From Costus lasius (lineage: Eukaryota; Streptophyta; Magnoliopsida; Zingiberales; Costaceae): 64,000 nt of DNA. The notes below the pieces were generated by a model, which saw only the letters and a list, made by a program, of their open reading frames with translations, did not search any database and was not told the origin of the DNA. Made by a program: the position numbers and the translations under genes. Of this stretch, positions 49,213 through 62,000 are shown piece after piece (within the stretch, counting starts at the first letter, position 1; the number at the start of each line of letters is the position of its first letter). The stretch spans positions 68,271,843-68,335,842 of the forward strand of contig CM050448.1 of assembly GCA_027563935.2 (NCBI GenBank), written 5' to 3'.

Positions 49213-50933
49213 TGAAGTGTCCCCTTCATGGGGGAGCGCAAGTAAACAAAATCCCTTTCAAGAGGGGGGCGAAAACCTTAAAGGGGTGGCGCATCACCAT
49301 TGCAAGCGGAAGCAAAAGGTTTTCAAGAATCTTAGCATAAACATATGTTCAACTTGGTGAAGTTGAGACTCATACCATAGCCATCTCGGTTTAGATGGAG
49401 CTTTGGAAGCAAAGGCGCAAGTGCCCCTTCTCCGAAGATAATCACACACAAGAGAAGATGGCTTCTCCTTGGATCTCCTTGTGCTAGCAAGGATGCGCAA
49501 GGTGTCCTTGATCGAATGTTAGGATGATGGAGAAGTTTCCTTGGCCGAGCGCTTGTTCTTGTCGTCCACTTCCTTCCACACGAGATGGCAAGCAAGCTCT
49601 CTTTTCCCCAAAAACAAAACGCAAAGACAAGAGAGCAAATGCACTTCGGCGACATCAAGACAAATGACGTTACATGACTTCCCAAAATGGAAAGTCATGA
49701 AGCCACTCTCCAACGCCAAAACGCCCCTCTTGATGAACCATGCGTTCACCTAGTGAACCGGTTCATGCTTTGGTTCAATTCGATTTGGCCCAAAGACCAA
49801 ACTCAAACCAAGCCAAGCCAAGGCATGGTCTAGACCCTCTATGAACCAAATGGCTCATGATCTAGCCGTTCATCTCCTGATGCTCCTGATCTCACCGATC
49901 TAGCATCATCTCTCTCGATCGAAGCTTACCGATCTAAAGCCCTAATCAATCAAACATGATCAGGCTAGATCTCACTTGCAATCAGAGATTAAACCCCTTT
50001 AAACTGAACCCATACAATTCAGTCCACACGATCTGACTCAAGAAAGCCATATCATCAAATTGTGCGACCCTAAGGGTTTCCTTTAAATGTCGGTAACGAC
50101 AACTTACGTTATCACGATCAGTGAGGGGTATCTAGCAACACATCACTGTCTCCCGATATAAAGGAAATAGTCTTCCAAGACTACACCCAAACCATGACAC
50201 AAGTGTGAATCAAAACTCACAAGGCACACATATGTCCTTTGCCACTGGATGTTCTTATTGGACAAGCATGTCAAGCTTGTAACTCCAATACGATGAGCAT
50301 GATTAGATCAGATGCACATAGTCATCTGGGTATGGCCATACACTACCTCAATCATCTCATATAGGGGGGCCTTTAGAACATCACACTCCTTAAACAAGGA
50401 GACGGCAATCCTTTATCTATCACTAGTGCCCTAACCTGATTCAAGCTCACCATCCAAGATAGTCTATAATCATTATATTTCAAATGATATTGAACTACCT
50501 CAAAACAATGACAATCATCATTTAGAAACACAAGTGATCTCAAGTCAAAGGACATGTGCCACTTGCTGCTTACAGGGATCATTCACATTGTGACAAGCAA
50601 TGCAATATCCCAGTAGGGTCTGTCCAGTACATCCAATGTACCCATGAGTCTACATCTTATTCCATGCTCGAAGCATCCTATAAGATTAGCACTCATATTA
50701 GTCTCCATCATATCAAGGCTGTCTCATGTTCACCAAGATATCTCGACTAAGGACTTATAGCCTGTCAGCCTAGCTGAACAGCTTTGAGACATTATTCAGA
50801 AGTACACTTATTACAGCAGACAAGGTAACAACCTGAATAACAACCATGCCTTATTATAAACTTAAGAGTTTATTACATGATACTTATACAATCCCAAGGC
50901 CTCAAACATTAGCCTTAAGGGCATACCCCAACA
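49213..50933 (-). mobile_element. Copia 5' LTR, intact (1721 bp)
   Basis: Runs from TGAAGTGTCCCC to CATACCCCAACA on the + strand. It precedes the primer site in element orientation, so it is the 5' LTR. It provides the intact reference that shows where the gypsy element cut the other LTR. It is long for a copia element. No core promoter could be assigned with confidence. Confidence 0.95.
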
Positions 50934-50938
50934 GATCT
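50934..50938. repeat. Right target-site duplication of copia element (GATCT)
   Basis: Second GATCT copy. The satellite resumes here in exact register with the sequence left of 31810. Confidence 0.95.
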
Positions 50939-53900
50939 TGATTTTAATCATGATTTCAAACTTCATCTTATGATATTCATCTTTATCTTCTTTTTAATCT
51001 TAATCTTAAACATGATTTTTATCTTATTTTTAATCTTGGTCTTCAATCTTGATATTGTTATTAATATTGATATTGATCTAATCATGATGAAAATTTTGAA
51101 CTCGATTATGAGCTTTAAATGTTATTAATCTTATTCTCATTCTTAATTATAACATTGATCTTATTCTTGATAACTATCTTCATCTTCATTTTGATCTCAG
51201 TTTTGATCTCAGATTTCAGTTTTAATCTTATAATTTTCATCTTTATCTTGCTCCTAATATTCATCTTAAACTCGATTTTGATCTCTGTGGAAATATTGAT
51301 TTTTAATCTTAATATTTATATTTATATTTATCTTGGTCTTCTAATGATGAGGATATTGAACGTGATTATGAACCATATTTGATGTTTATCTTTTTGAAAT
51401 CTTAATTTAATATTGATTTTGTTCATGATCATGATGTTGATCTTGATTTTAATCATGATTTCAAACTTCATCTTATGATATTCATCATTATTTTCTTTTT
51501 AATCTTAATCTTAAACTCGATTTTGAACTTGTTTGTAATCTTGGTCTTCAATCTTGATATTGTTATTGATATTGATATTGATTTAATCATGATGAAAATT
51601 TTGAACTCGATTATGAGCTTTAATTGTTATTAATCTTATTCTCATTCTTATTTATAACATTGATTTTATTCTTGATAATTATTTTCATCTTCATTTTGAT
51701 CTCAGTTTTGATCTCAGATTTCAGTTTTAATCTTATAATTTTCAACTTTATCTTGCTCCTAATATTCAACTTAAACTCGATTTTGATCTCTGTGGATATA
51801 TTAATTTTTAATCGTGATATTAATATTTATATTTTTCTTGGTCTTTTAATGATAAGGATGTTGATCTTGATTATGATCCACATTTGATGTTTATCATTTT
51901 AAAATCTTAATTTAATATTGATTTTGTTCATGATCATGATGTTGATCTTGATTTTAAACATGATTTCAAACTTTATCTTTTGATATTCATCTTTATCTTC
52001 TCTTTATTCTTAATTTTAAACTCGATTTTGATCTTGTTTGTAATCTTGGTCTTAAATCTTGATATTGTTATTAATATTGATATTGATATAATCATGATGA
52101 AAATTTTGAACTCGATTATGAACTTTAATCGTTATTAATCTTATTTTCATTCTTAATTATAACATTGATTTTATTCTTGATGATTATCTTCTTCTTCATT
52201 TTGATCTCAGATTTTAGTTTTAATCTTATAATCTTCATCTTTATCTTGCACCTAATATTCATCTTAAACTCGATTTTGAACTCTGTGGAGATATTTAGTT
52301 TTAATCTTGATATTAATATTTAAATTTATCTTGGTCTTCTAATGATGAGGACGTTGATCTTGATTGTGATCCATATTTGATGTTTATCATTTTAAAATCT
52401 TAATTTAATATTGATTTTGTTCATGATCATGATGTTAATCTAGATTTTAATCATGATTTCAAACTTCATCTTATGATATTCATCTTTATCTTCTCTTTAA
52501 TCTTAATCTTAAACTCGATTTTGATCTTGTTTGTAATCTTGGTCTTCAATCTTGATATATATATTGATTTAATTATGATGAAAATTTTGAACTCGATTAT
52601 GAGCTTTAATTGTTATTATTCATCTTAAACTCGATTTTGATCTCTGCGGATATATTGATTTTTAATCTTGATGTTAATATTTATATTTATCATGGTCTTT
52701 TAATGATAATGATGTTGATCTTGATTATGATCCATATTTGATGTTTATCATTTTGAAATCTTAATTTAATATTGATTTTGTTCATGATCACGATGTTAAT
52801 CTTGATTTTAAACATTATTTCAAACTTCATCTTATGATATTCATCTTTATCTTCTTTTTAATCTTAATCTTAAAATCGATTTTGATCTTGTATCTTGGCC
52901 TCAAATCTTGATATTGTTATTAATATTGATATTCATCAAATCATGATGAAAATTTTGAACACGATTATGAACTTTAATTGTTATTAATCTTATTCTCATT
53001 CTTAATTATAACATTGATTTTATTCTTGATAATTATCTTATCTTCATTTTAATCTCAGTTTTGATCTCAGATTTTAGTTTTAATCTTATAATCTTCATCT
53101 TTATCTTGCTCCTAATATTCATCTTAAACTCGATTTTGATCTCTGTGGAAATGTTGATTTTTAATCTTGATATTAATATTTATATTTATCTAGTTCTTCT
53201 AATGATGAGAATGTTGACCTTGATTATGATCCATATTTGATGTTTATCATTTTGGAATCTTAATTTAAAATTGATTTTGTTCATGATCAAGATGTTGATC
53301 TTGATTTTAATCATGATTTCAAACTTCATCTTATGATGTTCATCTTTATCTTCTTTTTAATCTTAATCTTAAACACGATTTTGATCTTGTTTTTAATCTT
53401 GGTCTTCAATCTTGATATTGTTATTCTTATTGATATTGATCTAATCATGATGGAAATTTTTAACTCGATAATGAGCTTTAATTGTTATTAATCTTATTCT
53501 CATTCTTAATTATAACATTGATCTTATTCTTGATAATTATCTTCATCTTCATTTTGATCTCAGTTTTGATTTTAGATTTCAGTTTTAATCTTATAATTTT
53601 CATCATTAATCTTATTAATATTTATATTTATCTTGGTCTTCTAATGATGAGGATATTGATCGTGATTATGATCCATATTTGATGTTTATCTTTTTGAAAT
53701 CTTAATTTAATATTGATTTTGTTCATGATCATGATGTTGATCTTGATTTTAATCATGATTTCAAACTTCATCTTATGATATTTATCTTTATCTTCTTTTT
53801 AACCTTAATCTTAAACTCGATTTTGATCTTGTTGGTAATCTTGGTCTTCAATCTTGTTATTGTTATTAATATTGATATTGATCAAATCATGATGAAAATT

Positions 53901-56079
53901 TTGATCTCGATTATGAACTTTAATTGTTAATAATCTTATTCTTATTCTTAATTATAATATTGATTTTATTCTTGATAATTATCTTCATCTTCATTTTGAT
54001 CTCAGTTTTGATCTCAGATTTTAGTTTGAATGTTATAATCTTCATCTTTATCTTGCTCCTAATATACATATTAAACTCAATTTTGATCTCTGTGGAAATA
54101 TTGATTTTTAATCTTGATATTAATATTTATATTTATCTTGGTCTTTTAATGATGAGGATGTTGATCTTGATTATGATCCATATTTGATGTTTATCATTTT
54201 GGAATCTTAATTTAAAATTGATTTTGTTCATGATCATGATGTTGATCTTGATTCTAATCTTGATTTCAAACTTCATCTTATGATATTCATGTTCATCTTC
54301 TTTTTAATCTTAATCTTAATCTCGATCTTGATCTTGTTTGTAATCTTGGTCTCAAATCTTGATATTGTTATTAATATTGATATTGATCAAATCATGATGA
54401 AAATTGTGAACTCGATTATGAACTTTAATTGTTAATAATCTTATTCTTATTCTTAATTATAATATTGATTTTATTCTTGATAATTATCTTCATCTTCATT
54501 TTGATCTCAGTTTTGATCTCAGATTTTAGTTTGAATGTTATAATCTTCATCTTTATCTTGCTCCTAATATACATATTAAACTCAATTTTGATCTCTGTGG
54601 AAATATTGATTTTTAATCTTGATATTAATATTTATATTTATCTTGGTCTTTTAATAATGAGGATGTTGATCTTGATTATGATCCATATTTGATGTTTATC
54701 ATTTTGGAATCTTAATTTTAAATTGATTTTGTTCATGATCATGATGTTGATCTTGATTCTAATCTTGATTTCAAACTTCATCTTATGATATTCATGTTCA
54801 TCTTCTTTTTAATCTTAATCTTAATCTCGATCTTGATCTTGTTTGTAATCTTGGTCTCAAATCTTGATATTGTTATTAATATTGATATTGATCAAATCAT
54901 GATGAAAATTGTGAACTCGATTATGAACTTTAATTGTTAATAATCTTATTCTTATTCTTAATTATAATATTGATTTTATTCTTGATAATTATCTTCATCT
55001 TCATTTTAATCTCAGTTTTGATCTCAGATTTTAGTTTGAATGTTATAATCTTCATCTTTATCTTGCTCCTAATATACATATTAAACTCAATTTTGATCTC
55101 CGTGGAAATATTGATTTTTAATCTTGATATTAATATTTATATTTATCTTGGTCTTTTAATGATGAGGATGTTGATCTTGATTATGATCCATATTTGATGT
55201 TTATCATTTTGGAATCTTAATTTAAAATTGATTTTGTTCATGATCATGATGTTGATCTTGATTTTAATCATGATTTCAAACTTCATCTTATGATATTCAT
55301 CTTTATCTTCTTTTTAATCTTAATCTTAAACACGATTTTGATCTTGTTTTTAATCTTGGTCTTCAATCTTGATATTGTTATTAATATTGATATTGATCTA
55401 ATCATGATGAAAATTTTGAACTCGATTATGAGTTTTAATTGTTATTAATCTTATTCTCATTCTTAATTATAACATTGATCTTATTCTTGATAATTATCTT
55501 TATCTTCATTTTGATCTCAGTTTTGATTTTCGATTTCAGTTTTAATCTTATAATTTTCATCTTTATCTTGCTCCTAATATTCATCTTAAACTCGATTTTG
55601 ATCTATGTGAAAACATTGAGTTTTAATCTTGATATTAATATTTATATTTATCTTGGTCTTCTAATGATGAGGACGTTGATCTTGATTATGATCCATATTT
55701 GATGTTTATCATTTTGTAATCTTAATTTAAAATTGATTTTGTTCATGATCATGACGTTGATCTTGATTTTAATCATGATTTCAAACTTCATCTTATCATA
55801 TTTATCTTTATCTTCTTTTTAATTTTAATCTAAAACTCGATTTTGATCTTGTTTGTAATCTTGGTCTCAAATCTTGATATTGTTATTAATATTGATATTG
55901 ATCTAATCATGATAATAATTTTCAACTCGATTATGAATTTTAATTGTTATTAATCTTATTCTTATTCTTAATTATAACATTGATTTTATTCTTATAAGAA
56001 TTATCTTCATCTTCATTTTGATCTCAGTTTTGATCTCAGATTTCAGTTTTAATCTAATAATCTTCATCTTTATCTTGCT
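50934..56079 (+). repeat. Satellite block duplicated from or to 12240-16875 (right copy)
   Basis: Collinear with the left copy at offset 38699 to about 54700, then 39204. It carries three consecutive monomers of the TTTGAATGTTATAATC type (53924, 54429, 54934); the left copy has two. Like its partner it has the 442-bp deleted monomer (53482) and a shortened one near 52555-52620. No gene is seen. Confidence 0.9.
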
Positions 56080-59000
56080 CCTAATATTCATCTTAAACTC
56101 GATTTTGATCTCTATGGAGATATTGAGTTTTAATCTTGATATTAATATTTATATTTATCATGGTTTTTTTATAATGAGGATGTTGATCTTGATTATGATC
56201 AATATTTGATGTTTATCATTTTGCAATCTTAATTTAATATTGATTTTGTTCATGATCATGATGTTGATCTTGATTTTAATCATGATTTCAAACTTTATCT
56301 TATGATATTCATCTTTATCTCCTTTTTAATCTTAATCTTAAACTCAATTTTGATCTTGTTCGTAATCTTGGTCTTCAATCTTGATATTGTTATTGATCTA
56401 ATCATGATGAAAATTTTGAACTCGATTATGAGCTTTAATTGTTATTAATCATATTCTCATTCTTTATTATAACATTGATCTTATTCTTGATAATTATCTT
56501 CATCTTCATTTTGATCTTAGTTTTGATTTTAGATTTCAGTTTTTATCTTATAATTTTCATCTTTATCTTGCTCCTAATATTCATCTTAAACTCGATTTTG
56601 ATCTCTGTGAAAACATTGAGTTTTAATCTTGATATTAATATTTATATTTATCTTGGTCTTTTTATAATGAGGATGTTGATCTTGATTATGATCCATATTT
56701 GATGTTTATCATTTTGAAATCTTAATTTAAGATTGAATTTGTTCATGATCATGATGGTGATCTTGATTTTAATCATGATTTCAAACTTTATCTTATGATA
56801 TTCATCTTTATCTGCTTTTTAATCTTAATCCTAAACTCGATTTTGATCTTGTTTGTAATCTTGGTCTTCAATCTTGATATTGTTATTGATATTGATATTG
56901 ATCTAATCATTATGAAAATTTTGAACTCGATTATGAGCTTTAATTGTTATTAATCTTATTATCATTCTTAATTATAACATTGATCTTATTCTTGATAATT
57001 ATCTTTATCTTCATTTTGATCTCAGTTTTGATTTTCGATTTCAGTTTTAATCTTTTAATTTTCATCTTTATCTTGCTCCTAATATTCATCTTAAACTCGA
57101 TTTTGATCTCTGTGAAAAGATTGAGTTTTAATCTTGATATTAATATTTATATTTATCTTGATTATGATCCCTATTTGATGTTTATCATTTTGGAATCTTA
57201 ATTTAAAATTGATTTTGTTCATGATCATGACGTTGATCTTGATTTTAATCATGATTTCAAACTTCATCTTATGATATTTATCTTTATCTTTTTTTAATTT
57301 TAATCTTATACTCGATTTTGATCTTGTTTGTAATCTTGGTCTCAAATCTTGATATTGTTATTAATATTGATATTGATCTAATCATGATGAAAAATTTGAA
57401 CTTGATTATGAATTTTAATTGTTATTAATCTTATTCTTATTCTTAATTATAACATTGATTTTATTCTTATAAGAATTATCTTTATCTACATTTTGATCTC
57501 AGTTTTGTTCTCAGATTTCAGTTTTAATCTTATAATCTTCATCTTTATTTTGCTCCTAATATTCATCTTAAACTCGATTTTGATCTCTATGGAGATATTG
57601 ATATTTAATCTTGATATTAATATTTAAATTTATCTTGGTCTTTTAATAATGAGGATGTTGATCTTGATTATGATGCATATTTGATGTTTATCATTTTGAA
57701 ATCTTAATTTAATATTGATTTTGTTCATGATCATGATGTTGATCTTGATTTTAATCATGATTTCAAACTTCATCTTATGATATTCATCTTTATCTTCTTT
57801 TTAATCTTAATCTTAAACTCAATTTTGATCTTGTTCGTAATCTTGGTCTTCAATCATGATATTGTTATTGATATTGATATTGATCAAATCATGATGAAAA
57901 TTTTGAACTCGATTATGAGCTTTAATTGTTATTAATCTTAATTATAACATTGATTTTATTCTTGATAATTATCTTCATCTTCATTTTGGTCTCAGTTTTG
58001 ATCTCAGATTTCAGTTTTAATCTTATAATCTTCATCTTTATCTTGCTCCTAATATTCATCTTAAACTCGATTTTGATCTCTATGGAGATATTGAGTTTTA
58101 ATCTTGATATTAATATTTAAATTTATCTTGGTCTTTTAATAATGAGGATGTTGATCTTGATTATGATCCATATTTGATGTTTATCATTTTGAAATCTTAA
58201 TTTAATATTGATTTTGTTCATGATCATGATGTTGATCTTGATTTTAATCATGATTTCAAACTCTATCTTATGATATTTATCTTTATCTTCTTTTTAATCA
58301 TAATCTTAAACTCGATTTTGATCTTGTTCGTAATCTTGGTCTTCAATCTTGATATTGTTATTGATATTGATATTGATCTAATCATGATGAAAATTTTGAA
58401 CTCGATTATGAGCTTTAATTGTTATTAATCTTATTCTCATTCTTAATTATAACATTGATTGTATTCTTGATAATTATCATCATCTTCATTTTGATCTCAG
58501 TTTTGATCTCAGATTTCAGTTTTTATATTTATCTTGATCTTTTAATGATGAGGATGTTGATCTTGATTATGATCAAAATTTGATGTTTATCATTTTGCAA
58601 TCTTAATTTAATATTGATTTTGTTCATGATTATGATGTTGATCTTGATTTTAATCATGATTTCAAACTTCATCTTATGATATTCATCTTTATCTTCTTTT
58701 TAATATTAATCTTAAACTCAATTTTGATCTTGTTTGTAATCTTGGTCTTCAATCTTGATATTGTTATTGATATTGATATTGATCTAACCATGATGCAAAT
58801 TTTGAACTCGATTATGAGCTTTAATTGTTATTAATCTAATTCTCATTCTTAATTATAACATTGATCTTATTCTTGATAATTATCTTCATCTTCATTTTGA
58901 TCTCAGTTTTGATCTCAATTTTAGTTTTAATCTTATAATCTTCATCTTTATCTTGCTCCTAATATTCATCTTAAACTCGATTTTGATCTCTATGGAGATA

Positions 59001-62000
59001 TTGAGTTTTAATCTTGATATTAATATTTATATTTATCTTGGTCTTCTAATGATGAGGATGTTGATCTTGATTATGATCCATATTTGATGTTTATCATTTT
59101 GGAATCTTAATTTAAAATTGATTTTGTTCATGATCATGACGTTGATCTTGATTTTAATCATGATTTCAAACTTCATCTTATCATATTTATCTTTATCTTA
59201 TTTTTAATTTTAATCTTAAACTCGATTTTGATCTTGTTTGTAATCTTGGTCTCAAATCTTGATATTGTTATTAATATTGATATTGATCTAATCATGATTA
59301 AAATTTTGAACTCGATTATGAATTTTAATTGTTATTAATCTTATTCTTATTCTTAATTATAACATTGATTTTATTCTTATAAGAATTATCTTCATCTTCA
59401 TTTTGATCTCAGTTTTGATCTCAGATTTCAGTTTTAATCTTATAATCTTCATCTTTATATTGCTCCTAATATTCATCTTAAACTCGATTTTGATCTCTAT
59501 GGAGATATTGAGTTTTAATCTTGATATTAATATTTATATTTATCTTGGTGTTTTTATAATGAGGATGTTGATCTTGATTATGATCAATATTTGATGTTTA
59601 TCTTTTTGCAATCTTAATTTAATATTGATTTTGTTCATGATCATGATGTTGATCTTGATTTTAATCATGATTTCAAACTTTATCTTATGATATTCATCTT
59701 TATCTTCTTTTTAATATTAATCATAAACTCAATTTTGATCTTATTCGTAATCTTCGTCTTCAATCTTGATATTGTTATTGATCTAATCATGATGAAAATT
59801 TTGAACTCGATTATGAGCTTTAATTGTTATTAATCTTATACTCATTGTCAATTATAACATTGATTTTATTCTTGATAATTATCTTCATCTTCATTTTGGT
59901 CTCAGTTTTGATCTCAGATTTCAGTTTTAATCTTATAATCTTCATCTTTATCTTGCTCCTAATATTCATCTTAAACTCGATTTTGATCTCTATGGAGATA
60001 TTGAGTTTTAATCTTGATATTAATATTTAAATTTATCTTGGTCTTTTTATAATGAGGATGTTGATCTTGATTATGATCCATATTTGATGTTTATCATTTT
60101 GAAATCTTAATTTATTATTGATTTTGTTCATGATCATGATGTTGATCTTGATTTTAATCATGATTTCAAACTTTATCTTATGATATTCATCTTTATCTGC
60201 TTTTTAATCTTAATCCTAAACTCCATTTTGATCTTGTTTGTAATCTTGGTCTTCAATCTTGATATTGTTATTGATATTGATATTGATCTAATCATTATGA
60301 AAATTTTGAACTCGATTATGAGCTTTAATTTTTATTAATCTTATTATCATTCTTAATTATAACATTGATCTTATTCTTGATAATTATCTTTATCTTCATT
60401 TTGATCTCAGTTTTGATTTTCGATTTCAGTTTTAATCTTATAATTTTCATCTTTATCTTGCTCCTAAGATTCATCTTAAATTCGATTTTGATCTCTGTGA
60501 AAACATTGAGTTTTAATCTTGATATTAATATTTATATTTATCTTGGTCTTCTAATGATGAGGATGTTGATCTTGATTATGATCCATATTTGATGTTTATC
60601 ATTTTGGAATCTTAATATAAAATTGATTTTGTTCATGATCATGACGTTGATCTTGATTTTAATCATGATTTCAAACTTCATCTTATCATATTTATCTTTA
60701 TCTTTTTTTAATTTTAATCTTATACTCGATTTTGATCTTGTTTGTAATCTTGGTCTCAAATCTTGATATTGTTATTAATATTGATATTGATCTAATCATG
60801 ATGAAAAATTTGAACTTGATTATGAATTTTAATTGTTATTAATCTTATTCTTATTCTTAATTATAACATTGATTTTATTCTTATAAGAATTATCTAATCT
60901 TCATTTTGATCTCAGTTTTGATCTCAGATTTCAGTTTTAATCTTATAATCTTCATCTTTATCTTGCTCCTAATATTCATCTTAAACTCGATTTTGATCTC
61001 TATGGAGATATTGAGTTTTAATCTTGATATTAATATTTATATTTATCTTGATCTTTTTATAATGAGGATGTTGATCTTGATTATGATCAATATTTGATGT
61101 TTATCATTTTGCAATCTTAATTTAATATTGATTTTGTTCATGATCATGATGTTGATCTTGATTTAAATCATGATTTCAAACTTCATCTTATGATATTCAT
61201 CTTTATCTTCTTTTTAATCTTAATCTTAAACTCAATTTTAATCTTGTTCGTAATCTTGGTCTTCAATCTTGATATTGTTATTGATATTGATATTGATCTA
61301 ATCATGATGAAAATTTTGAACTCGATTATGAGCTTTAATTGTTATTAATCTTATTCTCATTCTTAATTATAACATTGATCTTATTCTTGATAATTATCTT
61401 CATCTTCATTTTGATCTCAGCTTTGATTTTAGATTTAAGTTTTAATCTTATAATTTTCATCTTTATCTTGCTCCTAATATTCATCTTAAACTCGATTTTG
61501 ATCTCTATGGAGATATTGAGTTTTAATCTTGATATTAATATTTAAATTTATTTTGGTCTTTTAATAATGAGGATGTTGATCTTGATTATGATCCATATTT
61601 GATGTTTATCATTTTGAAATCTTAATTTAATATTGATTTTCTTCATGATCATGATGTTGATCTTGATTTTAATCATGATTTCAAACTTTATCTTATGATA
61701 TTCATCTTTATCTGCTTTTTAATCTTAATCTTAAACTCGATTTTGATCTTGTTTGTAATCTTGGTCTTCAATCTTGATATTGTTATTGATATTGATATTG
61801 ATCTAATCATTATGAAAATTTTGAACTCGATTATGAGCTTTAATTGTTATTAATCTTATTATCATTCTTAATTATAACATTGATCTTATTCTTGATAATT
61901 ATCTTTATCTTCATTTTGATCTCATTTTTGATTTTCGATTTCTGTTTTAATCTTATAATTTTCATCTTTATCTTGCTCCGAATATTCATCTTAAACTCGA

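Larger units (their letters stand above)
31810..50933 (-). mobile_element. Ty1/copia retrotransposon with nested gypsy element
   Basis: Complete copia element on the - strand, with ends TG...CA and a GATCT target duplication. Its own length is about 9.1 kb once the nested gypsy element (31875-41854) and one target copy are subtracted. In element order (right to left) it has: 5' LTR 50933-49213, tRNA-Met primer site, a long untranslated leader, a gag-protease-integrase frame, an integrase-RT-RNase H frame, a polypurine tract, and the 3' LTR 43516-31810 split by the gypsy element. The order integrase before RT assigns it to Ty1/copia. The two LTRs differ, as far as I can see, by one substitution (A at about 42462, G at about 49879) and one base in a G run, so it inserted recently. 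A frameshift inside integrase makes this copy unlikely to mobilise itself. The copia clade is not assigned. Confidence 0.95.
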
